Numbered from the stretch's first letter, positions 51,579 through 61,588 are shown. The stretch: 64,000 nucleotides of DNA from Nocardia sp. CNY236 (GCF_000482385.1 NZ_AXVD01000010.1:62001-126000); one strand, 5' to 3'. Numbers and translations: made by a program. The notes: generated by a model not told the origin, from the letters alone.

Positions 51579-51982
51579 CTCACGCGCGTCGCGTGGTGGT
51601 CCGCGACCGTCGCTTGTCTGCTACGAATTCCGCTGGTCACAACCCGAACGAAACTCGAACAGGCACCATCGAAAGCAACACCGGAAGGGTGAACTTACGT
51701 GTGCAAATCGAGGAATGGACAGGAGGCAGCCAGCGCAACGTCCAAAACTACACCTCTATCGGCGGAGGTGTCAAAGTACCACCCAGGCAATGGCCTGCCC
51801 GCCTGGCGCGCCGGACCGGATTCGCTGGCTGAATCCCGTCCGCGGTGGCGCTATGGCCGCTGTGCGGCTGCCGCTACTGTGAATAGCGTGACGGGTCGGG
51901 AGAAACTCGTCAAGTGGCAGCCCTACCCGAAGCGCCGACGAGATCCCCTGGCGCGCTGCGCCTTCCCGAGGCGATGACCACG
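51579..51982 (-). other. rpoB upstream intergenic region
   Basis: No gene in these 404 bp between the Mce-associated gene and rpoB. It contains the candidate rpoB promoter and an overlapping hairpin (51750-51771). Confidence 0.6.
51745..51774 (-). promoter_or_regulatory. Candidate rpoB promoter overlapping an inverted repeat
   Basis: On the minus strand TTGACA (51769-51774) and TAGTTT (51745-51750) are 18 bp apart, a near-consensus pair about 170 bp before rpoB. The spacer contains ACACCTC/GAGGTGT arms (51750-51771) followed by AGTTTT, which also looks like a small terminator for the mce operon or an operator. Confidence 0.55.
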
Positions 51983-52726
51983 TCACGGGTCGATGATGTC
52001 GCTCACCAGCCAGCGTCCGTCCACCTTCTGCATGTGCACGACGCCGGGGTTGTAGCTACTCTGTTGCGCAACGCCGTCCTTGGTGGTACTCACGATCAGG
52101 TTCACGAGCAGTTCCGCGCGATCATCTGTGAGCAACGACACAGCAATTGGATCGGCGACGGCATCGGCACCGGCTTGGGCCCGCTCGAATTGCGCGAGTG
52201 TATAACCGGTGAATTCGTCTTGCGCCTCGAACATCTCCTCCGTCAACACCTGCTCGACATTGCCTCGGTAGGCTTCGATGTTCTCCTGATCCACGCTGTA
52301 GATGGTCCCCAGCGCATGCGCCGCAGCCGCCCGCACTTCCTGCGTGGCCGCGTCGTTCACGAACGCCTGATTCGACGGGTCGGCCGGCGAGTCGACCCCG
52401 GGCCTTTGCGCCGCGATCCATGCGAATCCTCCCAGGAGGACAGCAGCGACCAGCAATCCGGCCGTAACACCCCGACGCGGGCGACGCACGTCGGATTCCG
52501 ATGAGCGATCCGGGGCTGCAGGAGCCGCGCGCCCCCGAGACGCCGGCATCGACCTGGCACGCTGCTCGGTAGCGTTCGTCGACGCTGCGGACCGGGACAC
52601 CCTGCTTCCACGAGACTTGCGCGATGACGCAGAACGTTCGGTACGAACGGACCGAACACCAGTGGACGCCTCGGTGTCGGTGCGACGCTTCGCAGTGACT
52701 CGGTTGACCGGTCGGCGCGATGTCAT
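51983..52726 (-). CDS. Mce-associated membrane protein
   Basis: Protein of 247 residues: a long basic, Ser/Arg-rich cytoplasmic N-terminus (about 85 residues), one membrane helix (GVTAGLLVAAVLLGGFAWIA) and a C-terminal domain with GTIYSVDQENIEAYRGNVEQ and a terminal VDGRWLVSDIIDP, the pattern of Mce-associated (Mas/Mam) proteins. These stabilise or assist the Mce lipid-import complex. Last gene of the mce operon; starts 12 nt after the preceding mas gene. Confidence 0.85.
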   Translation of the reverse strand: MTSRRPVNRVTAKRRTDTEASTGVRSVRTERSASSRKSRGSRVSRSAASTNATEQRARSMPASRGRAAPAAPDRSSESDVRRPRRGVTAGLLVAAVLLGGFAWIAAQRPGVDSPADPSNQAFVNDAATQEVRAAAAHALGTIYSVDQENIEAYRGNVEQVLTEEMFEAQDEFTGYTLAQFERAQAGADAVADPIAVSLLTDDRAELLVNLIVSTTKDGVAQQSSYNPGVVHMQKVDGRWLVSDIIDP

Positions 52727-52738
52727 GAGTGGCCCCTC

Positions 52739-53392
52739 CTACGGTCCCGGTTCCGGCACTGCCGGCGGTTCGTCCACCGCCGGAGCAGGTGGCGAGCCGG
52801 CCGAAGGACCAGCGCTCGCCGATATCGGTGTGCCCACCACAGCGATCTGCTCGGCCTTCCACACCTCGCCGTCCTTGATCACATCGACGGCCAGGGTATG
52901 GATTTGCACGATGGGCGCCTGAGCTTCGTCGCTCCCGGTCTGTTGGACGACGAGCAACGTGGACGCACTGTTTTGCTCACTGTCCAGCGAAATGAGAGCA
53001 CCGCTGAGCACTTTCGAAGTCCAGTCACCTTCGCGTTGTGCCTGCTCTTCGAGCTGGTCGGCGATCTCGTTCGTATGTTCCAGCAGAGCGCCGGTCATCG
53101 AAGACCTGGCCAGTTCGAGCGAACCGGGCACGTCATCGGCATCCATAGCCATCAAGTTCAACACCGCTTGGCGCGCGCCATTCAGCGCCGCGTCTCGCGC
53201 ATCGCCGCGGGAATCGGAAGTCGACGCGGAGTACCCCCACCTCGCGCCGAACGCCACCGCGGCGACCAACGCGACGAGCAGTACAGCAACCGAACCGACG
53301 AACACCACTCTGGCGAGCGTCGATGCCTTCGCCGGCTCCAACTCCTCCTGTGATAGAGCTGGATCGGATCGCTCGGATACATCGGGTGTCAT
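52739..53392 (-). CDS. Mce-associated membrane protein
   Basis: Protein of 217 residues with an acidic N-terminus, one membrane helix (VVFVGSVAVLLVALVAAVAF) and an extracytoplasmic alpha/beta domain (ARQAVLNLMAMDADDVPGSL, SALIS-type strand and STLLVVQQTGSDE) like other Mas proteins, ending in a Pro/Ala-rich tail. ATG 53392 was chosen behind GGCGAGG. It lies about 106 nt after mceF in the same direction. Confidence 0.84.
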   Translation of the reverse strand: MTPDVSERSDPALSQEELEPAKASTLARVVFVGSVAVLLVALVAAVAFGARWGYSASTSDSRGDARDAALNGARQAVLNLMAMDADDVPGSLELARSSMTGALLEHTNEIADQLEEQAQREGDWTSKVLSGALISLDSEQNSASTLLVVQQTGSDEAQAPIVQIHTLAVDVIKDGEVWKAEQIAVVGTPISASAGPSAGSPPAPAVDEPPAVPEPGP

Positions 53393-53498
53393 CACGACGC
53401 CTCGCCGGCGCACGGCACGGGCGTACCCCACGCTGCCACGTCGCCGACTTGCGCGTTGCGGTCACTCACGCCGGACACTCCACTGTCATCACTCCTGT

Positions 53499-54740
53499 TC
53501 ACCGCTTCGGCGTGACCCCGAGCAAGAACGCCAACTGTTGCGCGGCCGGAGTCAGGTTCAACTTCTCCGGATCGGTCTTGGGATTCGAATCCCACGGCTG
53601 GACGATGGCTGGATCAGCCAAATCGGCACGTTCGCCACCTCGCACGGCTGTCGGATTACCGAATGGAACCAGACATTTGGCGTCTTTGTTGAACGGAAAA
53701 TCGTCGCGCGTGTCGTCGAAATCGGGGTTCTGCGCCTTCATCTGTTCGAGGATCCGATAGGTGCCCTCGTAGCCCACCGTACAGGCCGGCGGATTGTTGG
53801 TCTCCAGCACCAGGCCGAAATGGCTGGTCCCATCGCCCGGCGCCGTGGAAGACCCGCCGATCGACAACTGCGGAAGCATCTGCAACAACGGTCTCAGCGC
53901 GAAGAACTTCGGCGAAGCCGCCTGCAAGACCAGCCGCACGTTGGCCAGATCTTCGGTGAGCGTGCCAGCACTCTCGTCGAGCAGTGCGCCGACTTGCTCC
54001 CCCGCGTCGGTTCCAGTACCGATCAGCCTGCGAATATCCGGATCGCTGGAGCGCAATTGGGCGGTGAGCTTGTCCAGACCGTCGCCGAACTGGCGAATGG
54101 CGCTCGACTGTTCGGCCTGGGTGCCGAATGCGATTCGACCGTCCTGGATGAGCCGAACGGTTTGCGGCAGCGTCGCGTGGAGCGATTCACTGAACGTGTT
54201 GAGCGAATCGACCAGAACCTGCAGATCGTCGCCCTTGCCGTCGAAGGCTGTGCCGAGCTCACGGACGGTGGTGCCCAATGCGGTCAAGTCCACCGAGCTG
54301 GCGAACCCGTCCACGCTGGCGATCAACTCATCGACCGGCACCGGCAACGTCGCCGAGGTGATCACCGAATCGTTCCGCAGGTACGGGCCCGAGTCGGACT
54401 CGGGCTGCAGGTCGACGTACTGCTCACCGATCGCGGAGCGATTGGCCACCACCGCCTTCGTCGACGCCGGAATCTTCGGGGCGCCCGTATCGACCAGAAG
54501 GTCCATCACCACACCGTCCCCGGTGATCTCCGACTCGCCGACCCTGCCCACCGGAACGCCCCGGTAGGTTACTTCGGCACCCTTGTAGATGCCGCCCGTA
54601 TGCGCAGCCCGCAACTTCACCGTGTATTCGCCGAATCCGAGCATGTGATCGAGTCGGATGTATTTAGCACCGACGAAAACGACCCCCACCACTGCGATCA
54701 CCACGAAGGCGACCAACTGCCACCGGACCAGACGTGTCAC
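53499..54740 (-). CDS. mceF: Mce family protein MceF
   Basis: Substrate-binding/tunnel subunit of the Mce lipid importer, 413 residues. A signal-anchor helix (LVAFVVIAVVGVVFVGAKYI) leads to the MlaD domain (YTVKLRAAHTGGIYKGAEVTYRGVPVG range) and a long helical region. The final position and lack of lipobox fit MceF. ATGA overlap with mceE upstream shows coupling. Confidence 0.93.
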   Translation of the reverse strand: MTRLVRWQLVAFVVIAVVGVVFVGAKYIRLDHMLGFGEYTVKLRAAHTGGIYKGAEVTYRGVPVGRVGESEITGDGVVMDLLVDTGAPKIPASTKAVVANRSAIGEQYVDLQPESDSGPYLRNDSVITSATLPVPVDELIASVDGFASSVDLTALGTTVRELGTAFDGKGDDLQVLVDSLNTFSESLHATLPQTVRLIQDGRIAFGTQAEQSSAIRQFGDGLDKLTAQLRSSDPDIRRLIGTGTDAGEQVGALLDESAGTLTEDLANVRLVLQAASPKFFALRPLLQMLPQLSIGGSSTAPGDGTSHFGLVLETNNPPACTVGYEGTYRILEQMKAQNPDFDDTRDDFPFNKDAKCLVPFGNPTAVRGGERADLADPAIVQPWDSNPKTDPEKLNLTPAAQQLAFLLGVTPKR

Positions 54741-56014
54741 TGCGGACCACTCCCTACACCGAGTTGCTCGAGGATCGTGCCCAACGGATCGGGCGCCACC
54801 GCTGGCGCGGGCGGCGCATCCGGAGCCGGCGGCGGCCCTGCGGCAGGTGGCGGTGGAATGATCGGGGGCAAGGGGAACAGCGAGACCGTCGGCCAGCCCG
54901 GCCGCGGGCCATTACCGTTGTAATAGGGGTTGGTCGGGTTCACCGGAACCTCCGGACCGACGGGCGGTATGTATACCGGGTCGGGTTTGCCCACGCCGAG
55001 ATTGCCGAGGGTGACACCGATCTGCTGGTCCACCGACAGCCAGGCGTTGACCTGTCCGCCGAACGTTCCCTCCAGCGAGGAGTCCGGGAACGGATAGGTC
55101 GGGATCAGCGGAAAGGCGGTCACCAGATCCGGCGCGGCGCGACCGAGTTCTTGCAACGTGGGCCGCAGCGAGGTGAGGTCGCGAATCAGATCGTCCTTCG
55201 CGGTATTCAGGACATCGAAGCCGGCTTGGCCGAGGCGATCCAGCTGGCCGAGCAGACCGACCAGTTGCGGACGCTGCTCCTCCAGGATCGTGATGCCCTC
55301 GGGCAGTTGCTCCAGAACCTTGCCGATCTGGTCGGTCTGGCCGCTGAGCCTGCTGCTGAGCGTGTCGAGGCCGTCCAACGCCCTGGTGATGTCATCCACC
55401 TGCTGGTTCAGACCACCGATCAGCGTGTTCGCTTGCTCGATCAGGGAACGCACTCGGTCCTCGCGACCGCCGAGGGTCTTGTTCAATTCGGTGACGATCG
55501 GCTTCAACTGAGCGACGCCACCACCATTGAGCAGCAGCGAGAACGCACCGAGTACTTGCTCCACCTCGGTCGCGTGTCTGGTGCGTTCGAGCGAGATCAC
55601 CGAGCCGTCACGCAGCCGCTGCGGATCCGGATCGGCCGTGGGCGGGGATAGCTCGATGAACTTCTCACCGAGCAGATTCGACTGCCTGACCTCGGCATGC
55701 GCATTGGCCGGCAACTCCACCGAGGAGTTCACCAACGTCCGTACGGTAGCGGTCCATTGGTCGGCACCGAGAGTGATCTCCTCGACCCGGCCGACCGGTA
55801 CTCCTTCGAGTTTGACCGCCGACTGGGGCACCAAGTCGAGGACGTCTTCGAACTGGATATCGATGTGCATCGGGGTGGCGCCGACATCGGCGCCACCGGG
55901 CAACGGCACAGCATAGATGCCGTTGCCGCCGCATGAGGTGACCAGGACCGCGGAGACACCGAGCACCAGCGCGGCGCCGAGTCCGCGGGTGGCGGTACGG
56001 ATTCGTGCGGTCAT
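54737..56014 (-). CDS. mceE: Mce family lipoprotein MceE (LprK-like)
   Basis: Mce subunit of 425 residues carrying a lipoprotein signal (LGAALVLGVSAVL, lipobox VTSC), diagnostic of the E position. The MlaD domain includes FEDVLDLVPQSAVKLEGVPVG. The helical needle region follows, and the C-terminus is proline-rich (PLPPIIPPPPAAGPPPAPDA). Overlaps mceD and mceF by 4 nt each. Confidence 0.93.
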   Translation of the reverse strand: MTARIRTATRGLGAALVLGVSAVLVTSCGGNGIYAVPLPGGADVGATPMHIDIQFEDVLDLVPQSAVKLEGVPVGRVEEITLGADQWTATVRTLVNSSVELPANAHAEVRQSNLLGEKFIELSPPTADPDPQRLRDGSVISLERTRHATEVEQVLGAFSLLLNGGGVAQLKPIVTELNKTLGGREDRVRSLIEQANTLIGGLNQQVDDITRALDGLDTLSSRLSGQTDQIGKVLEQLPEGITILEEQRPQLVGLLGQLDRLGQAGFDVLNTAKDDLIRDLTSLRPTLQELGRAAPDLVTAFPLIPTYPFPDSSLEGTFGGQVNAWLSVDQQIGVTLGNLGVGKPDPVYIPPVGPEVPVNPTNPYYNGNGPRPGWPTVSLFPLPPIIPPPPAAGPPPAPDAPPAPAVAPDPLGTILEQLGVGSGPQ

Positions 56015-57279
56015 CGGTTCCCCTCCTGCGACGGCGGAAGCCGATCCGACGGTGTGCCGGGCACGGAGCCCGGCACCGGATCGCGTTGCTCGTTCTCACC
56101 GCTGAGAATGCCGAACGGCAAGATCAGTGTCGGCGTCTTCACTCCGGCGGTGATCTGGTCGGTGATCTCCTTGCAGTGATCGAGCACGGGCCGCATTTGC
56201 CGACCGAGCGCCTCGAACTGGGGATCACCGGGCCGCAATTTGGACAGATCGAGCAACTTGCACACAACCCCGAACGGGTCTTGCAACTCCGGGAAGTTCG
56301 CGCGCATATCGAGCGTGCCCGACTCGGCATTGTGGATATTGACCAGGTTGCTCAGCGCCACGGGTAACACCGGTAAGGCGGCAGCGAGCTCATCACGCTG
56401 GTCGGCCAGCGTTTTGGTGAGTGTGACCAAAGCGTCGGCATTGCTGGCAACCAGATCCCGGTTGTCGTCGATGAATCGAGCCACGTCACCGAGCGCGATC
56501 GACAGCAGATTCAATGTGGCGCCGAGATTTTCGCGCTCGCTGGCCAGAAAGGTCGATGCGTCGGCCAATTGCGTATTGAATTGCCGCACCTGCTGATCAC
56601 TCTGCGCCAACATACTGACGAAAGTCTGTAGATTCTCGATGGTGTCGAAGATGTCGCCGCGTGATTCCGACAGATATCGCGCCGCGCGCGACAACTGGGT
56701 GAAACTGTTGGCCAACGCTTCGCCATTGCCCGCCAGGTTCGCAGCGCCTGTGCGCACCAACTCGTTCACTGCGCCTTCGGCATTGGCTCCGTTGGGTCCC
56801 AACGCCTCCGACAGCTCGGTGATGCTCTTGTACATCTCGTCGATCTCAACCGGGGTGACGGTGCGATCACGGGAGATCGTGGCGTTGCGAGGCATCTTGG
56901 GCCCCTCGGTGTAGACCGGTGTCAGCTGAATGTAGCGGTCCGACACCACCGAGGGAGTGATCTGCGCTGCCCGCGCATCGGCGGGCACGTCGAACCTGCG
57001 GTTCACGGACATCACGATTTCGACTTGGTCGCCTTGTGGCCGCACCGAATCCACCGAGCCGACCGGGACTCCGAGGATGCGCACATCCGAACCCTCGTAG
57101 ATGCCGACCGAACGATCGAAGTACGCGGTGATCTTGGTAGTGTTCATCCGGTTGAACAACCACCAGAGCACTCCGGCCACCAGAACTGCAAGGACGACCA
57201 CCAGCACCATGGTCGCCTTGGCGCCCCGGCTGGAATGTCGCACCGCCCCAAGGGGATCGCTGCGCCAGTTCTCCGCCAC
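56011..57279 (-). CDS. mceD: Mce family protein MceD
   Basis: Mce subunit of 422 residues: membrane anchor (ATMVLVVVLAVLVAGVLWWL), MlaD domain with YFDRSVGIYEGSDVRILGVP and VSDRYIQLTPVY, and a long helical domain. The start is GTG 57279, preceded by GGGAGG, and overlaps the end of mceC. It has a Pro-rich C-terminus typical of MceC/D proteins. Confidence 0.92.
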   Translation of the reverse strand: MAENWRSDPLGAVRHSSRGAKATMVLVVVLAVLVAGVLWWLFNRMNTTKITAYFDRSVGIYEGSDVRILGVPVGSVDSVRPQGDQVEIVMSVNRRFDVPADARAAQITPSVVSDRYIQLTPVYTEGPKMPRNATISRDRTVTPVEIDEMYKSITELSEALGPNGANAEGAVNELVRTGAANLAGNGEALANSFTQLSRAARYLSESRGDIFDTIENLQTFVSMLAQSDQQVRQFNTQLADASTFLASERENLGATLNLLSIALGDVARFIDDNRDLVASNADALVTLTKTLADQRDELAAALPVLPVALSNLVNIHNAESGTLDMRANFPELQDPFGVVCKLLDLSKLRPGDPQFEALGRQMRPVLDHCKEITDQITAGVKTPTLILPFGILSGENEQRDPVPGSVPGTPSDRLPPSQEGNR

Positions 57280-57280
57280 G

Positions 57281-58291
57281 TCATCTACCTCCCATGGTGC
57301 GGACCGGCGGACGATCACCGGGAATCTCGGGCAGGCCGGGCGGTGCCACGTTGACGATCACAGCGTCGAACCAGCGACCGGTGCCCAACACGTTTGCGTA
57401 CAAGCCGTAGAACGGCGCCGCCAGTTCCAAGGTCTTGGAAATGTTCTGCTGGTTGGCATTGAGTAGATCGATCGCGGCACGCAGATTCGTCAGTGCCGGT
57501 CCGATCTGCTCCTCGTTGTCCTGCACCAACGCGGTCAACTCCGCAGACACCGTTTGGGCGGTGGACAACAGTTGCGCGATGGACTGCTGCCGGAAGTTCA
57601 GTTCGGCCAGTAGCTGACCACCCGAGGCGAGCAATCGCTCGAACTCGGCGCTGCGGTCGGCGAGAACCTGGGTGGTCTGCCTGGTCGCGGCAAACAGCTT
57701 CTTCAGCTCTTCGTCCCGCTTGGCCAGCGTCTCCGACAACCGGGCTACTCCGTCGATGGAGGCACGAATCTCCGGCGGCGTCGTGGCGAATGCTTCGGAG
57801 AGCACCTGCATGCTGGTGGCGAGCTGGTCGGTGTCGATCTGGTCGATATTGCGTGCTGCATCGCTGAACGCATCCACCACATCGTAGGGCGACACGGTGC
57901 GCGACAACGGAATCCGCGTTCCCGGGTCCGCAGGATCCGATCCACGAGGGTCCAATGCCAGGTACTTCTGGCCGAGCAGTGTCTTGATCTGGATGGAGGC
58001 GGTGGTTTCATTGCCGATCCAGGCGTCCCGTGTACGGAAGTCGACCACCACGCGGTCCCCGTCGAGCCGGACGTCGGATACCGCGCCCACCTTCACGCCG
58101 GCGATCCGAACCTCGTTGCCCTTTTTGAGGCCCGCGGCCTCGGAGAACTCGGCGGTGTACTTGGTACCGGCCCCCACGATGGGCAGCTGATCCAGATAGA
58201 ACGCCGACACTGTCACCAACAGCACCATGGTCAGGCCCAGCACGCCCATGAACGCTGGGCTGCGCCTGCCGAGCAGGATGCGATCGTCCAT
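57281..58291 (-). CDS. mceC: Mce family protein MceC
   Basis: Mce subunit of 336 residues. Anchor helix (FMGVLGLTMVLLVTVSAFYL), MlaD domain (YTAEFSEAAGLKKGNEVRIA, GVKVGAVSDVRL, LGQKYLALDPRG) and helical region ending PGLPEIPGDRPPV. The ATG overlaps the mceB stop by one base (TGATG). Confidence 0.93.
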   Translation of the reverse strand: MDDRILLGRRSPAFMGVLGLTMVLLVTVSAFYLDQLPIVGAGTKYTAEFSEAAGLKKGNEVRIAGVKVGAVSDVRLDGDRVVVDFRTRDAWIGNETTASIQIKTLLGQKYLALDPRGSDPADPGTRIPLSRTVSPYDVVDAFSDAARNIDQIDTDQLATSMQVLSEAFATTPPEIRASIDGVARLSETLAKRDEELKKLFAATRQTTQVLADRSAEFERLLASGGQLLAELNFRQQSIAQLLSTAQTVSAELTALVQDNEEQIGPALTNLRAAIDLLNANQQNISKTLELAAPFYGLYANVLGTGRWFDAVIVNVAPPGLPEIPGDRPPVRTMGGR

Positions 58292-59376
58292 CAACGAGCC
58301 TTTCCGTGGCAGCGTGGCGCCGCATTGGTGTAGAGCGGTTGGTTGATCGTCGGCATTCCCGCGGGCAGGTTGAGCGCAGGCGCGTCGGCCACTCCTGGAC
58401 CGACGACGATGTCGATGCCGCACAGATAGAACTGGAACCACGAGCCATAGCTGCCCACTCGGCCGAGTTTCTCCATCTTGAGCGGCAAGTTGTACAGCGC
58501 CTCGTTCACCTCGTCCTGGCGTTCGACCAGGGTGCCGGTGAGCTCTCTGAGTCCGGCGATCGACCCCTGGAGCGTGGGACGGACCGGCACGAGCAGATCG
58601 GCGGTGGCCGAGGTCAAGTCGGCCAGCGAAGTCACCGATCGACCGATGGTGTCGCGGTCCGCGGCAAGGCCACTGATCAGGGCCTCGGTATTCACGATCA
58701 TTTGATCGAACTGGTCGCCACGGTCGTTGATCGTGTCCAGAACAGCAGTCAGATTCCGGGTCAGTTCACCGATCACGGCGTCCTTGTCCGCGATCTTGTT
58801 GGTGAGATTCGCCGTGGTTGCGACCAAATCGTGAATGGTGCCCTGCTCCCCTTGGAACACCTGGATGATCTCGAAGGACAGTTTGTTCACGTCCTCCGCG
58901 GTCAACGTGCGAAACAACGGTCGGAAGCCATTGAACAGCGTGGTGAGGTCCAGGGCCGGCCGGGTCTGCTCCAAGGGAATGGTGGCGCCCGCGTTCAACT
59001 TACGACCTTGTTCTCCGACCCCTTGCTCCAGCGCGATATAGCGCTGGCCGACCAAGTTGCGGTATCGGATCATTGCGGTGGTCGAGGCGGGTAGCCAATC
59101 TCGGTCGGTGAGGTCGAACTCCACCTCCGCCAAGCGGGTATCGACGATCGAGACCTTGGTGACCTTGCCGACCCGTACACCCGCGATACGAACCTCGTCG
59201 CCGGGGTTGAGCGAGGTGACATCGGTGAACCGAGCCTTGAACCCCGAGCCGGAACCGCTGTAATTGGCGATGGACAGCGCGAGCACGACGGTCACGAACA
59301 GCGTTACCACGATGAAGACGATCAGTTTGCTCAGCGGCCCTCCCAAGCCGCGCAGCTGCTGTCGCATGGCATTCAT
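58291..59376 (-). CDS. mceB: Mce family protein MceB
   Basis: Mce subunit of 361 residues: anchor (LIVFIVVTLFVTVVLALSIA), MlaD domain (ARFTDVTSLNPGDEVRIAG, VGQRYIALEQG), helical region, and a short C-terminal region with FYLCGIDIVVG and two cysteines. ATGA overlap with mceA. Confidence 0.93.
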   Translation of the reverse strand: MNAMRQQLRGLGGPLSKLIVFIVVTLFVTVVLALSIANYSGSGSGFKARFTDVTSLNPGDEVRIAGVRVGKVTKVSIVDTRLAEVEFDLTDRDWLPASTTAMIRYRNLVGQRYIALEQGVGEQGRKLNAGATIPLEQTRPALDLTTLFNGFRPLFRTLTAEDVNKLSFEIIQVFQGEQGTIHDLVATTANLTNKIADKDAVIGELTRNLTAVLDTINDRGDQFDQMIVNTEALISGLAADRDTIGRSVTSLADLTSATADLLVPVRPTLQGSIAGLRELTGTLVERQDEVNEALYNLPLKMEKLGRVGSYGSWFQFYLCGIDIVVGPGVADAPALNLPAGMPTINQPLYTNAAPRCHGKAR

Positions 59377-60725
59377 CGCACACTCACCTCGCTTCCCCGG
59401 AACGCCGGCGCACCGACCTGGGTCACCCAACTCGGTACTTCGTCCGGCGGGACACCGTTGGCCGCGCCATAGATGGTGGCCAGCACCTGCTGCTCCATCG
59501 GCGAGCCTGCGATCGACGGTGTTGCACTCGCCGGGAACGTCCCGTACTGCGGCGGTGACAGATGGCCGATGTTCTGGTCACCGGGGTTACGGCTGGGTAC
59601 CGCGTAGGAGCCGTCGTTGTTCGGCCCGCCGGTGAACTGACCGGGGTCGACGCCCAATGGCATTTCCGGGATACACCACGGTCCTCGAGTGTCCAGCCAG
59701 CGGGGTTCGTCCTGATTCGGGAGGTACCTGCCGCGAGGGTTGGTCAACTCGAGCGTCACTCGTGAGCCGGGACGGCCGGTGCCTTGTCCGAAGATTTCGT
59801 CGACGCGCGGCTTCAGCTGAGCGAAGTTCGCGAAGGTACAGACATAGTTCGGCGAGTAGTACGCCAACAATTCCAGCGCGGGCCGAGAATCCGCGGACAG
59901 GTCGATGATGTTGTCACGGTTGGCGATCAGGAATTCGGCTGTGCTCGCCGCGGTCGGCGTCGCGATGGCGAGAAGCGCGTCGATATCGGTGCGCCGCTGC
60001 ACGATGGTGGCATTGGTGGTACGCAGGTTGTCCAATGCCTGAATCAACTGTGGCGCGGCGTCGGAATAGGTGGCGGCTACTTCGGCGAAGCTGCGCAGGC
60101 CGGACTGCAGGTCCGGAAGCACTCCATTGATCTCGCGGAAAGCATCGTCCAACCGGTCCACCGTCTCACCGAGCTCGGCACCGCGACCGGCCAGCGCCTG
60201 CGACAACGCACCCAATGTAGCGGCCAGATCCTGGGGTGGAATGGCGCGCAGCAACGGGAGTAGGTCGTCGAGGAGTTGGCTCACCTCGATGGCATTGCCA
60301 CTGACATCCTGATACAGCGTCACACCGTCGGACAGGTGCTGCGCGCTGGGGTCGTCCGGGATCACCAAGTCCACGTAACGCTCACCGAAGACCGTCTTGG
60401 GGAGCAGCCGAGCAGTGGCGTTGACCGGGATTTGGCTGGCCCGATCCGGATCTATCGCGAGGTCCAGCGTCACTTCGCCGCTCTCGGAACGGCTGGACCG
60501 CACTTGGCCGACAGTGACCCCGCGAACCTTCACGTCCGCGTGCCGGGTCAGTGCATTACCCACGCTGTCGGTCTTCAGGTCCACGTGTACGGTCCGCACG
60601 AACTCCTTGTTGTAGATCGCGATCGTCGTCCACACGAACACCGCAACCACGACGAAGAAGGCGATGCCGAGTACCCGGATACGCAACGTCTGCAGCGAAC
60701 GCGAAGGCCTGGTCCGCGGGCTCAT
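59373..60725 (-). CDS. mceA: Mce family protein MceA
   Basis: First Mce subunit, 450 residues: anchor (LGIAFFVVVAVFVWTTIAIY), MlaD domain (GNALTRHADVKVRGVTVGQV, FGERYVDLVIPD), helical needle, and a long C-terminal domain with SPNYVCTFANFAQLKP and GPWCIPEMPL. ATG 60725 overlaps the yrbEB stop. Frames extending further upstream are antisense noise over yrbEB. Confidence 0.92.
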   Translation of the reverse strand: MSPRTRPSRSLQTLRIRVLGIAFFVVVAVFVWTTIAIYNKEFVRTVHVDLKTDSVGNALTRHADVKVRGVTVGQVRSSRSESGEVTLDLAIDPDRASQIPVNATARLLPKTVFGERYVDLVIPDDPSAQHLSDGVTLYQDVSGNAIEVSQLLDDLLPLLRAIPPQDLAATLGALSQALAGRGAELGETVDRLDDAFREINGVLPDLQSGLRSFAEVAATYSDAAPQLIQALDNLRTTNATIVQRRTDIDALLAIATPTAASTAEFLIANRDNIIDLSADSRPALELLAYYSPNYVCTFANFAQLKPRVDEIFGQGTGRPGSRVTLELTNPRGRYLPNQDEPRWLDTRGPWCIPEMPLGVDPGQFTGGPNNDGSYAVPSRNPGDQNIGHLSPPQYGTFPASATPSIAGSPMEQQVLATIYGAANGVPPDEVPSWVTQVGAPAFRGSEVSVR

Positions 60726-61585
60726 CCGGCCACCCGCACTGTCGTCGTGGTCCCCCAGATCGCGAGACTGAGGAAGAAGTCGAGCACGTTCACCAGGACG
60801 ATCGCGGCGCGGACGGCGCGCCCCACGGCGACGCCGACGCCGGCGGGTCCGCCAGTGGCATGGAAGCCGTAGTAGCAGTGCACCATGATGATCACCAGTG
60901 CGAACACCAGCACCTTGAGGAACGAATAGAGTACGTCCTCTGGCGGTAGGAACAGACTGAAGTAGTGGTCGTAGGAGCCGCTGGATTGGCCGTTGAACCA
61001 GATGCTGATCGAGCGTGATGCCACGAACGTGCCCAGCAGACCCACGATGTACAGCGGGATCACTGCGAGGAAACCGGCGATCACTCGACTGGTGACCAGG
61101 AAGGGTATGCCAGGCACGGCCATCACTTCGAGTGCGTCGATCTCTTCGGAGATCCGCATGGCACCCAACTGCGCGGTGAATCCGCAACCGACCGTGGCCG
61201 AGAGCGCGAGCGCGGCTACCAATGGCGCGATCTCTCGAGTATTCACGTAGGCGGTGAGGAAGCCGGTGAGTACCCCGCTACCGAGGGAATCGAGCGCCTT
61301 GAAGCCCTGCAGGCCGACCACGACACCGACCGAGCCGGACATGAACACGATGACCCCGATGGTGCCGCCGATCACCGCGAGCGCACCGCTGCCGAAGGTG
61401 ACCTCGGCCAGCAGCCGCATGACCTCCTTGCGGTAGTGCACGATCGTGCGCGGTATCCAAGCGATGGTCCGCGAGTAGAACGACATCTGCTCGCCCGCGC
61501 GATCGATGACGTTCAACGGGCTGCGCACGACTTCACCAACCCGGTGCATGGACTTGCCGACCGGGGTTCGATACGACGTCGCCAT
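60722..61585 (-). CDS. yrbEB: YrbE/MlaE-family Mce permease B
   Basis: Integral membrane permease of 287 residues with the MlaE signature: GFTAQLGAMRISEEIDALEV (contact helix with EExDALE) and several membrane helices (ALAVIGGTIGVIVFMSGSVG, VIPLYIVGLLGTFVA). It forms the inner-membrane core of the Mce lipid importer with YrbEA. The ATG is 3 nt after the yrbEA stop. Confidence 0.94.
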   Translation of the reverse strand: MATSYRTPVGKSMHRVGEVVRSPLNVIDRAGEQMSFYSRTIAWIPRTIVHYRKEVMRLLAEVTFGSGALAVIGGTIGVIVFMSGSVGVVVGLQGFKALDSLGSGVLTGFLTAYVNTREIAPLVAALALSATVGCGFTAQLGAMRISEEIDALEVMAVPGIPFLVTSRVIAGFLAVIPLYIVGLLGTFVASRSISIWFNGQSSGSYDHYFSLFLPPEDVLYSFLKVLVFALVIIMVHCYYGFHATGGPAGVGVAVGRAVRAAIVLVNVLDFFLSLAIWGTTTTVRVAG

Positions 61586-61588
61586 AGG

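Noticed and set aside
60726..61187. N-terminal extension of MceA
   Set aside because: It overlaps yrbEB out of frame and has no Mce similarity; ATG 60725 overlaps the yrbEB stop and gives a normal MceA N-terminus.
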